Under the pieces are notes generated by a model. The model was not told the DNA's origin. It was given only the letters and a program-made list of their open reading frames with translations, and did not search any database. Below are positions 14,189-26,500 of a DNA stretch of 41,570 nt, piece after piece (within the stretch, counting starts at the first letter, position 1; every line of letters begins with the position of its first letter). The DNA comes from Rodentolepis nana. Its lineage: Eukaryota > Platyhelminthes > Cestoda > Cyclophyllidea > Hymenolepididae. The position numbers and the translations under genes were made by a program. The stretch covers positions 21,585-63,154 of the forward strand of contig UZAE01012102.1 in NCBI GenBank assembly GCA_900617975.1, read 5' to 3'.

Positions 14189-14589
14189 AGAACAGACTGT
14201 TTCCATAAATGTCTGATGGTAAATTTGTCAACCAAGGATAATACTTTAAATATGGCAAAATACCATTCAGTTTACTGTATATTCATGCAAGCTATTTGCT
14301 ATTACATGAATAATAATAATTTTAAATATGTATAATAAACAACAAGTTAACAAAAGAATCAAAGCAATTGATCAATTTATATTCATCGAACAAACTTGTA
14401 AAGTTTTATTTTGTCAAATATTTTTTTATTTGCAAAGGCATGACTGAAGGCTATTTTATTTTGAGACATGTTATTTGATTAAATAAAAATAATTACATCA
14501 ATCAACCTTGACCTTGAGAATATATGGACTCTTTATTGTAATTGGATCAAAATTTCTATCAAAGGTCTAACAATATTTCGCAAACTTCA
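14189..14589. promoter_or_regulatory. Divergent GCSH / mind bomb intergenic region
   Basis: 401 bp between two start codons on opposite strands, very AT-rich. It must hold both promoters and 5' UTRs. I see no clear TATA box or other recognisable element, so this call rests on position only. Confidence 0.5.
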
Positions 14590-17500
14590 ATGAATTCTCG
14601 TTATAACGACTTATCTCTCTGTGCTTCTGGTATAGGATGTAGGGTAGTTCGAGGACCAGATTGGAAATGGGGAAATCAGGTATTTAATTTAATCGCTTAG
14701 TATATGTCTTTCAAGGATGGTGGAAATGGTCATGTTGGTTCCCTTCGGCGTTTTGAAGCTCGCGGTGAAGCGGTTGTGTTGTGGGACAGTGGTATTGTTG
14801 CAAATTATCGTTGTGGCGCACTTGGTTTTGATTTGCGAGTTCTCGATAGCTCTCCAACAGGTAGGCGCCATTTGGATACCATCTGTGAAGGATGTAACGA
14901 GTCTCCAATCTATGGCATTCGGTGGAAATGTATGCTCTGTCTTAATGTTGATCTCTGCTCTTCTTGCTATCATGGCGATAAGCACTGTCTCAGTCACCCT
15001 TTTCTTAGAATAACTACACCACATGGAGTCAGGTTTGTAAAATGAGCTTTTAAACTTTTCTTTCAAAATTGATTGTCTTTTCTAATTTACTTTTTTATAC
15101 TTTCATGGTTAGGCTTTTAACTTCATAAAATTCATTTTTGCTAATAATGGGCTCGTTTCCATTTTATTTAAATGTTTTACAGGTTCACCGTTTGAAGACT
15201 CAGAATAGGGTCTTATTTTCACGAAGTGTGCTAGACTTTTTTGTTATTGTGCTCTATGATTGCGTTAATTTGTTTAGCTGTTTTTTTCTCTTCAGAAGTT
15301 CAAAGGCATTTAGAATAATTCTGAATATGTTACTGTGGTGCTCTAAGACCTTGTGTTAACCACGCTCAAGGAGAATATGGGCTTGACATTAATCAGCATA
15401 GGTAGATTTCTTAATTCTGATATACTTCGTAAGACAGTTTTAAAATGTCAATATAATGCGAATTTTATGCCTTATTTTAAGGGAACATTTTGTACCTCAA
15501 TTTGTGAGATTCGTAATTATTATTAATTTACAGGCATTATGTTAGCGTTAATCATTACCAGGTTGTTAACCCAATTTCAGAGCTCTTTATTGATTTATCC
15601 ATTAGTATGTTGAAGGATATAGAATATAATTAAACTAAATATTACATTAAATATTAACTATTTTATTAGGATGTCAAAAATAGTGTGGGTACATAATTGT
15701 AAAGCACACGCACATTTGTTACATATTTTGTAGAGTTGCCGTAGGCCGACGGTCCAAGGCTCAGAAGACTGATGCAGTTGGTCTCTTTCCTCGAGCCCGC
15801 GTCGTACGGGGTTTTGATTGGCGCTGGGGAACACAGGATTGTGCGACTGTCGTTCCAGCGACTAATGTCAATTCTGCAGGTTCAGGAACTTCTCTCACCA
15901 ATACACTGATTCCCCAGACAACCACCACAGGCTCCTCTCTCACCAATGCGGCAACTGAAACTGCCACTCCATGCCAGGGGCGTATTGTTGATCGTAGAGA
16001 CTGGTTTCAATGGGCTCCCAAATCGGCTGTATCGGTGGCGTGGGATTCTGGTGCTTATAATGTTTATCGTGTTGGATATATGGGCATGGTGGATCTCAAG
16101 GCTGTTAGACCAGCTAAAGGTAAAATTTCAATCATTCCATCTTCTCACATTCCATTCTCAGCTTTTATACTTTACCTTTAAATGCATTTCCTGATTGCCA
16201 TGTCCCAAACCGGAGTTCTGTGTCATTCGATTTTCGATTTTATGGGACAATTCTGATTAATAGCAACTTTATTGTTTTGTGTGATTGTCAAGTCTGCGAT
16301 AGAACTAATGAAATCGAAATATTTTTGTTTTAGTTTCGAAATTTAAATTTTTAAAATAAAATCGTTACCTGTATTGATACACAGGCTCTCTGAGCTCAAG
16401 TTCGTACCTCTTGGCACGTGTTGGACGATCTAATTGGTTGTTGGGTTCAGAGTATTAGTGAATACTAAGAAGAGAAATTTGACACTGAAATCAGTTCTTG
16501 TAGAGTTGAGCATTCAGATCTAGACTTTGTTTCCATTTTTGAGTTGTCTGAATAACGTTCTGGCAGTTGCATTTGGTTATTTGACTCCAGGGAGTAACAT
16601 TGGTGATACAATCACCACAAAATTCATCTGTGGCCATTAATTTCATCGCCATTTAATCGCAGTAAGAAGTAGGTCGCTGAGATTTGCAGAAATTTGTTAG
16701 AGTGCATTCAAGGTGACCTCTATTTCCCTAAGTGACGAATTTTCATAAATCTTGCAAAGTTGTATGCTTTTTAACTCACCACTGTCTTATGTTATAGCAG
16801 TACTAATATTTAACTAGCCAATGCTTAAAAAAATAAAGTTGTAGCATGAAATAAGTATTAGTTAAAAAATTTCAACAAATTGGAAGCTTACTGATCTGTG
16901 ACGGCTATCACATCTGTACTACTTGAACACCACGCAAGACCCTACGTTACTCTTTTAAAATAAGCTCAATTGGTACTAGACTCGTAACAGAAGGTCCTCT
17001 ATTGTTCAATACGTCTCTATAGCCTTCGCCTAAAACCACCAAAACCCCCTCACGTCAGCGCCATCAGTCTGCTGTGGGACACGTGTGAGTGCGGTTGGGT
17101 ACATTTTTCCAAAAAAAATAATTCGGGTGTTAAAGGCTAAAACTGTATTATCAAAGATCAGTGCACCTTCTTAACCCTAGAAAGGTATATTTTTCGTTTA
17201 TCTTTTTCATTTAACTTACTGAAGCTATAGATAAACAGCGAATTGAAAAGTTTACTCAGTGAGTGCTTAGTAAATATTCATTTAACAAAATATTTAGCTC
17301 TGTGTCCGAATTGCGACAAATACGGTTATGTAAAACTACATGTTTTTGTATTGTTTCCAAACATTGAAACTTTGGCAAATTTGAGTTTTCAACATGTCTG
17401 AACCATTCTGATTGTATTTCCACTCCCATAATTCGGAAAAAAGGTGTTTGCATGCGCTTATGCATTGGTAGAGGCTATTTTACCCGTATTTCCTATCGAA

Positions 17501-20500
17501 TTGTTTCTGTGTAGATTTCAACTTGCTTAATTGAAGTGGATTAACTGGGAGTCCAACAGACTGTGAATGAGATGGAGATCGAAGGGTTGGTGGTGGTGGA
17601 GATACCTAAAACTTTTAGGTACTTGTGCTAGAAGCACTGACTGTCAATTCTGTTAGTCTAATGACGGGTAGAGCAACGCTTAGTAAAATTTGGCTTTCCA
17701 TTTGGTTCCCTGAGGTTTCAGCTTTAATGAAAATCGAAAAAAAGAAGATGGGCACTTGTTGATACTGTTACCGGGTCATTTTCAAGTATTTATTTATTTC
17801 AAATGGCGTTCTTTATGATATTTATCATTAGCCCTTTGGCTGACTTCGAGTTTCAACGTAGGGAGGAACATCAAAATGAGAAAAAAGTGGAGTGGGGAAC
17901 AGAAGAGTGATTCGAAGATGGAGAAGGGGCAGACAGACACAAAGGCAGTGTAAAGGTAAGATGAGTACTGCGAAAGGGGTCGAATATGACGTACAGTCGG
18001 GTCATGGTTTGTTTGAAGTCAGAAGTCAACTGCCAGTTAATAGACTTTTTGCCGTATGAGAATATGTTGCCCAGGGTGCACCACGTGGAGGTAAGTCTAT
18101 CGCACACCCCATTTTCAAGCATAATACATGCTCTCAAAAATCGTAAATGAAAAAAGTTACAAATTTTTATTGAAGGCATCAAAGGCCTGGGTTTTGCTGC
18201 CCTTATTGAACGGTTTAAAATGTGCACACCAGAAACAGTGTAAAATTTGCCTCATCCTCGTGAAAATTACAGAATTTACGCTGCTCGTCGTCACGTTAAC
18301 CAAAGTTTAGAGATTTAGAGGTTTTGATGCATCCACCCTACTCTAGTTGAAACCCCACACCACCAATCCAAGAAAATCTGTGTTTGATTATTTACCTTTT
18401 GTTGTTGAAAATGCTCAAATCGGCTGTCAATCGATAATTACTTCTTATGCATCCCAGCCGGTTGGGGAATTGAATATTACATTTATGCAAAACCTCGCCA
18501 ATTTTGAATTACATTTACAGTTTTCAAACGCCAAAGATGGCAGTGGTGTAGAACGCTTTCTTTTAGGCTACCAGGCAGAGGTTAATTGTTGATTCATTGC
18601 TTTAGGAGGTTCATACTATGCCGAGCACCTACCACTTCTGGGTGACCTACGCGATTTGCCCTCCCAGTTGGAAATGGAAATCAATACACCTTCAGCATCC
18701 ATCGCTATTCCCCAAGTGCCTTCTCAACCGACCGATAACATTGTTTGGACAGCTCCACCTCGAAATCGCAATCAACACGCTCACACGGAGGCCTATGAAG
18801 ACTCCGGCATTATTGACTCAGGGGATCGGATCCCTTTGACAGATGCAGAAGGAGGTGCCCGACCCAGCTCGGTTCCGATCCAACGTCCGCGAGCCAGTGG
18901 TGGTGGAACGAATTCAAATACCCGAACACTTCTCTCCGATCTCTTCTGTGCTGGAGGGGGTGGAGGGGCATCGGCAACTTCGGAGGATGGAATTGTACCT
19001 TCTGCCGCAAGTTCACCACCTGTTATTACATCTAGGCCCTCTACGACAGTTCGAAATAGGACTCAGTCTGGACTGTCACCCGGATATCGTTCGTCTGCTT
19101 TGAGACTTAGGCCGGGAGCGGTTATACAACTTAGATTGAGATCGATGGTGAATGAAAATGCTATTGCAACGGCCACTGCGCCTGGATCTGAGGTAATTCC
19201 TCTATAGTTGCATAATGGTTTCGAAATACTGCGCTACGGTCTTGACAACCAGGTTAATAAAGAATGGTTATGGTGAAGCATTTTCTCAACAACCTCCTTC
19301 TTTCGATATGAATCGGATGGTCTAATCCGCAAAATGAAACTAACTTTCAATTCTTTATTGGACTTGAAATTTGATTTATCCCAAGAAGTAGTTTAGGACC
19401 AATAATATTTTACAGAAGTGCGATATTTTCGCAATTCTCTTACAGTGTCGGTAGGATAGTAATCATCATGATGCCTGTCCGTCAAATCTTCTTTAAGGAA
19501 TACTTCATTTTTTCCAGAGTACCAATGAGATATTCTCTTTGGAATCGTCAACTGTTTCCAATGTGTGATAGTGCCTAAGCGGTGTGAATTTTTGAGTACT
19601 GAAATTGTGCTTTTAACGCCCACTATATCGAACTGATCATTCTTTAATTTTTTGAAAATAAATTTTACTTTAAATAGTGATTCATCCCACCAACTGCACG
19701 TTTTGCCAGCTTAGTGTCCTGGGAATTTTCAGAAGGAGATTTTATGGTGAGTGCGTAGAATAAGTCACAAAGTTCATTCTCGCCATTGATTTCGCGAATG
19801 GAATGCCAATGATTTAATGATAGTCAAATTTGCACTCATTTGGTCTGCGTGCTATCAATGGCATTCTTATTCGTTTGCGAGGTGGCAAGCTTAGTCTACT
19901 CTCAATTGTTTGGTGGCCGTCAAGTATTCTTGTAGTCAGTAATCTGTGTCAACAACCTATCATTAACATTAATTAGTGTGTTTTTAAACCTTGTCTACAC
20001 GAATAGCCCGGGTTCGTGTGGGCCGGCTACTAGTCTAACAACCATTTCCATTGTGTGGTTCATTCAAGCACACACAAATATGCGTCCGAAACAACTCTGA
20101 TTTTTCTAAAACAAGTTTCTTTGTCTATTTCTATTAGAATTAATTAGAAATAATTGCAAAGCATAGTACGTTACTGGTAAAATATCTCCTAATTTTATTG
20201 CCACTCAATGCCCACTGTGCTCAAATCATGGGTTAGAAGATCGGATTAAACATTTCATTCATTAAAATACTACGATACGGGTCTATAAGACACTATTTTG
20301 CTGTCGTATTGAGCTGCGATGAAGAAATTAAAAACTTTCAATTTAACCTCCTGATGGGTAAAAAATCGGTAACCAACAGATGACCATGAATTTAATGAAC
20401 GCGTGGGGGCATATAAGTTCTAATCTGCCACCTCAATGTTTTCTTTCTTCAAGAACTCTCCTCCATCAAACTTATGCTTGTCCGATCCGATCCACTGTTC

Positions 20501-23500
20501 TAAATTATCGGATTATTAGATTTCAATGAATGCCGGCTTGATGTATTTTGAATGGCGTTGTATTTAAATTATGTATTCAATCTTGAAAGTTTAGTCACTC
20601 GAATGTACTCTATTTATTAATTCATTGAATTACAGTATCTCTCACTGCCGAGTGTGGTTGAACGTGTGGACGATAGTAATGGGTCGGTAGTTCTCTTAAT
20701 TCCTCAAACAGGCCAACGGTTCACTCTGACGAGTTCAGCTACAGCCAATTGTCAACACCAGCAGCCAGCTTCAGAACGTATGGTTTCTCGTCATGCTTCA
20801 GCCAACACCTCCCTTCTCACTCGAATGCGCCGCCGTGATTCTTATGCAAGAGCAGCAGCAGCTGCTGCTGCCACTTCTACTGGTTGCGAAGGTATTGCAA
20901 CTGTTGGCGAGACAGGTCTGGTCGAAAATCAACAGTCTCAGGAAACTTCGACGCAGCCTAGTAATCAGCAAGATGGTCATGGTTAGTAAATTCCTTTTAC
21001 TTAAACCATATGAGTAGTATTGTGTTAACATGAATGATTTATTGTTTCAGAATCATCTATTAGTAGAAGCCTTTTGAAACAATCTACTAAACAAGTGGCA
21101 GAAGAACTGATGTTCGCTGCAGCAGAGGGAAATGTTAAGAAAATCACCTGGCTTATTAAACATCGGGAGATCGACGTATGCTTACAATTTTAATTGAATT
21201 TATTTATGTCTACTGAACGTATATAAGTAGTATATTGATGTTTGTTTTAGGTGAACACACATTATGCGGGAGCTACAGCTCTTCACGTTGCTTGTCAATC
21301 AGGACATCTCAATTGTGTGGATGTTTTACTACAGCACGGAGCAGATTGTCGTGAACGAGATGCCGATGGTAACCAAGCCCTTCACGCTGCAGCTCAAGGT
21401 GGTGCACTTCCAGTACTTCGCCGTATTGCTGCCACATTGAGCCTTCTCGTAGAGCGCGAGCCCCAGCCATCGAGTTCAAATTCAACTGCACCTCAAGAAT
21501 TAACACTGCCACCAGACGTAAATGCCCGAAATGCTCTTCGACAAACTCCACTGCACCTGGCTACTGTGGGTCGTCATATCGATTGCGCTCGTTCACTACT
21601 AGAAGAATTTAATGCTCTTCCCAGTTTGCAGGTTAGTTTACCCATCTGACCTTTAATTGACCCATCAGAAGTTGAAGGAAACTCCATTATATTGCTATTA
21701 ATAAATTACGCCTTATCTAGGCATCTCTCTACTTTAGCTTTTTATTATCCTCTGCCATACACCAGTTTCAGAATGTTTAATACTGATGCTATCTTGCCAC
21801 GTATTATGCTCGCATTTTATAATGCCGAATACGCGTAGATATTTTTACACCAATTCGTAAACTGTGTTCATCTCAGTACAATTTAATAAGGAATGCAATT
21901 TAGAATGTGACAAAAAAGACATCGCATTATTCTAAGATGCTTATTCAATCATTTCTTGGTTAAGTCTTATTGCTTCCTTTCTTATTAAGGGTCATTTCTA
22001 AAGATCCATTTTTATTTTTTGCTGTTGTGAGCAAATAACTTTGTGAGGATCATTTTTCGCACTTTGAATGGATCGACCACTCTATTTTACTTAAATTGCT
22101 CGCAAATTGGCGAGATATTAAATCCTTTAGCGCCCAAATTTTTTTCGAAATTCACCTGGCCGCACTCACACACGTTCGACGCGATGAGTTCCGGTGGTAT
22201 GAGGTGAAGGCTATGGACGTATTGAACGAGTCTAGTATCAATTGAGATTATTTTGAAAGAGGACATACGGTCCTGCTTGACATTAATGGATCAAGAAGGG
22301 AAACTCTAATGAACTCAAATTATGTTTGGGTTAAACTAAATTTCACGCTCTTTCCTCCTTTATTATACTTAAGCAATAAAAGAAAATGAATACCAGAAAA
22401 AGTAATATAACTGGCTCAGTACTCACTAACAGAGTTCACAGGATCGGTATTTGATAAAGTGCAATCAGCATTAATTAAAGTAGCTTTTGGTTGATCTAGA
22501 TCAGATAGCAGTTTGCCCATTAAAGAGGTCGCGCTTAAGATGACCACAAAACAACCTGCTTCTTCATGCCAAATATTGAAAAAAAAATCAGTTGTTTATG
22601 GAATCAGTTTAAATTGAATATTTTTACTTAATGCTTTAAATTAAAAGGTCAAATAACCTTCTAGAATGCGTGAAGCGAAATTCATCAATTTTCAGATAAC
22701 TTAATTGCACATTTGAGAGTCTTAATACGTCACTGAAATCGGCTAGTTTAATATGAGTCGTCTGTGATATCTTGAAATCTTTCGATACTCACTTACATTT
22801 GGTCAGGAGTTTTATGCCTCAAAGAGAGACTGGTAGATATTTTTTGGCTGGTAACTTTTTATTGCCTTTTGTATTCCGTATATTTTTTATGATAAAATTT
22901 CCATTCCATGCCCAAAATGTGTGTCGGGGGGTGGGGGGTGGGGGGGGGGGCATTTCCGTCTTCGTGTCACCAGTATTAGGAAAGGGGGGGGGGGAAAAAG
23001 AGGGTGGCTGAAATTCCAAATTTTAACTGTCTGAAAAATTTGTCTTAGAGCTCCAGTGAGAATAGTTTTTTTTTCCCGCTACTCATTTAAAGTTTTTGGA
23101 ATGCAATTTTCGTTTCCTGTTTTCCAATTACCTACATTTCCGAGGAAGACTTGAATTCTCCTCAACTCGAATGTTTGTGTTCTCTGGTCTTGTGGGGATG
23201 CATGCTCTTCTGAAATTTGTGAATCCAGATACGCAAATAACCCACTGTGTGATGAAGAGACGATTTCAATGTAAACTCAGTTTGCCGATTAGATGCCAAA
23301 TATTTCAACTCAAATGGGCTTAGAGAAGACAAATATATAGAGAGAGAGTTATTGCTCTATTTTAAAATCAGAGAAATTGGCAGCATACTAATCAAGTGCC
23401 AGAATGAAGACCCCAAACAGGAAGAAAGTAAAGCATGACAATTTGATGGTTGATCATGTCACTTTAATTTATTTCTTATCTTCTCTCAGTCTTGAGAAGA

Positions 23501-26500
23501 TATATGTGCACAGCAAATACTTTCTAAGCAGAAGAGAGGCTATTAAATTTCACTTAATGTGAATTATGTCCAGTTCTGTCAAGCAATTCGGGAGAAAATG
23601 CCCAACCACACCGGAAACCAAGCTCTTCTGCAATGTAGCCTGTTAAATTTAGGAATAGACACGCGATGTAAATAAATCGATTGTGGCAAAACTAATTGAA
23701 ATTGACTTACCTAAGTGTTTTTGACAAGTACGCGGGACAAGTCATAGCGAATAATATTCATTCTTTTCTGAAAAATGAACCGAGGAGATATATCAATGGC
23801 ACTTTATTTTCCAGCCGAGTTATCAATTGCTATTAAATTCCTGCACAAGTGAGATGTCAACTTAAAGTATCCACTGAAAACAGCCTCTACTTAAGAGACA
23901 AATGGTATACTCATCAAAGTATAGAGACTCGATTGCGTTTAACATTAGTCAAAGTGATTCTCCTTTTACCACTTGAGGGTGGAGAGTGAAGGAACAAGGG
24001 GGCACATTCAATGCGGCGGCTCTGATGAGTCATTGCCAGTGCATGTCGAGAGAAACTTGTTGATCGATATAGATAGATGTAGACGAAATGCACTGATTGC
24101 ACTTTGTATACTCTAACATCCAAAGTTCTTCTTTAAAGTAACTCTCATATTTACGGTTTTGCTTGAATCACCCAATTTTTCCGACCCTGATTTAATGTAC
24201 CTTCGTTCTCTATTTACTCACGCGTGTAGTCATAGGTATTAAACACTCTTTTCTTTAGGTTGAGTAGATAAACTTTGTCTTGGAATTGGGCTACGCCCGG
24301 CCACCCGCATAGGAAATATAAATTTGAGGGGGGGGGGGGGNNNNNNNNNNNNNNNNNNNNNNNNNNNNNNNNNNNNNNNNNNNNNNNNNNNNNNNNNNNN
24401 NNNNNNNNNNNNNNNNNNNNNNNNNNNNNNNNNNNNNNNNNNNNNNNNNNNNNNNNNNNNNNNNNNNNNNNNNNNNNNNNNNNNNNNNNNNNNNNNNNNN
24501 NNNNNNNNNNNNNNNNNNNNNNNNNNNNNNNNNNNNNNNNNNNNNNNNNNNNNNNNNNNNNNNNNNNNNNNNNNNNNNNGGGTGGGGGGGGGGATGGTGG
24601 GGGTTAAAGTCTAGATCCAGTGGAGTTATGGCAGTAATTTTAAACTTTCGATCTTAAAATGCAGCAGATGCAATCGTTATCTATCAGAATATAAAACTCG
24701 CTATTTGGTAATAAAGTTGAGGGGTAATCACGTTCGAATTTTACCTCTTTAATCAAAATGAGTTTCTTATTTTATAAACTAAATTTATTTACTATGGAGA
24801 TTTAACCGATTTTGGAAAGGGAAAATTAGATTTTCATTCTAAAGACTTTCAATTCAAGCTGAAAAATAAATCTAAAGCTCACAAACATCTTTCAACGCTC
24901 ATATTGGTCCTGTCCGGTGAGAAACTCGATTTTCACCAACTCCTTTATCATCCAGACCTAATCTCTCAGTCTGAGTATATCATTGATGCATCGAAGTGGC
25001 GGCATTGAATGTTAAAGAAAAATCGAATTAAATGCTGCAAAACCGTTGTATATGAAAAAAAGGCACAATCATTTTTTTCACCAAACATCTGTTTGAAGTT
25101 CCGACCCAACGAGGTCTAGTAGCTCCTTTTTAAACCTGTCAAAAGTAATGCGTTATTTCCATTTCCAACTGTGCTAGGTAGATAACACGACCACCCGTGA
25201 ATAGGAAAAAGCCCCTGCCGCTCTGAATCATATCACATATTGGCAGAAATTGCCCATTCGTCCGTGGTTTTTTTGGGCATTCAATAGGAACATAATAGTG
25301 TTTTCATGGGCTTATAACTGAAACCCCTTTTAGCCTGATTCCACATGTTTGCCGTTAATTTCAAATCGCGCTTCAGTGCAACTTATTTTAATAAAATATT
25401 TCATCTTAACATAGAATGTTTGTGATTATAAATCTCGCACTTTCAATGCTGGATCTTCATTACTGTTTGCCTGCTTTAATCAATTTCCAACAAAACTTCT
25501 GATGCGTCGTGGTCATTGATCAATTTTCCAAAAAGTAAGAAATTTCGGGCCTGATATTGGAAATAAGAACAATCAAATGCATAAACCCCTGCGAACAAAA
25601 ATGTTCAAATCCTGATTGATGTAAACAAATAAATTGAGTAATTAATTGATATAACTATTTAGTATCGCCTTCACTGGGTGAATTGGTCAAAGACTTTGGA
25701 GTATATTCGATTATTTAAATTTGTGCGAATGCGCAAACAGACATCTCTTTAAATTTAAAAACAGAGTAATCTTCCAAATCCAATTTTGTAGACTTGGAGA
25801 TACGAACTTTTATAGGTGTTAAACTTTTACTTGTTTATGAAGCACACACACAAAAGTGTAAATGTACTTTCTTGGAGAAGCAGCATCCGATACAGGTTTG
25901 AAGTCCCTCTGGACTGAAATGCATCAATCGTTATTTGTGCTGTTATGATTTGTAACCTTTTGCAAAGTTCCAGCTGTTCAGTCTGCGGTTAGTGGAGAAG
26001 AGAATGGTGTAGCTCAGAAATTTCTTAATATGTATGGAGAATTGGATTCGCGATGATGATGATGATGATGATTGGCAGTCTGACTAGCCAACTAATACTG
26101 CTACTAGTTCCTCGCTCGTAACTTTCCACATTCAAGTTCTAATCCAGAGATTCAAATAACCGGCGAAGCCTCTCTCAGTCTTGTTGAATTGCCTAGAAAC
26201 ATTCAATTCAGCTTTCTAATAGAACTCGATCAAGCTGAAATTCCACTATTTCAAAGGAGATGGGGAGGGGAGAGATCATTTCTATTTCATCAGTCTGCCC
26301 TACCATCAATTGGTCTATTATCACTTGCACATCTCTCCATCTACCACCTTTCAACTCCTTATTTCGTCAAATTAAATAAATTAAGATGATTAAATACATC
26401 GCCCGTAATTTCTACGGAAAGCCATCAAATGGCCGCTATAACCTAATTATCCTCAAAATAGCCAAAAATCCCAGAAATCTATAATAATAATACACAAATA

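Larger units (their letters stand above)
16120..18605 (+). other. Mind bomb intron 3 (2486 nt)
   Basis: Donor AAAG|GTAAAA, acceptor TTGCTTTAG. It holds one copy of each dispersed repeat family (16940-17137 and 17801-18114) and otherwise AT-rich sequence. Open frames at 17256-17465 and 18347-18592 look fortuitous. Confidence 0.85.

Noticed and set aside
17801..18114. Family 1 elements as spliced-leader RNA genes because of the GAG|GTAAGT donor
   Set aside because: Flatworm leaders that I know end in ATG directly before the donor and are followed by an Sm-type U-rich site and a short snRNA. These copies lack both and are diverged and ~300 bp long.
24275..24614. Open frames running through the N gap
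   Set aside because: They exist only because N positions cannot contain stops and the flanks are poly-Gly from G-runs.
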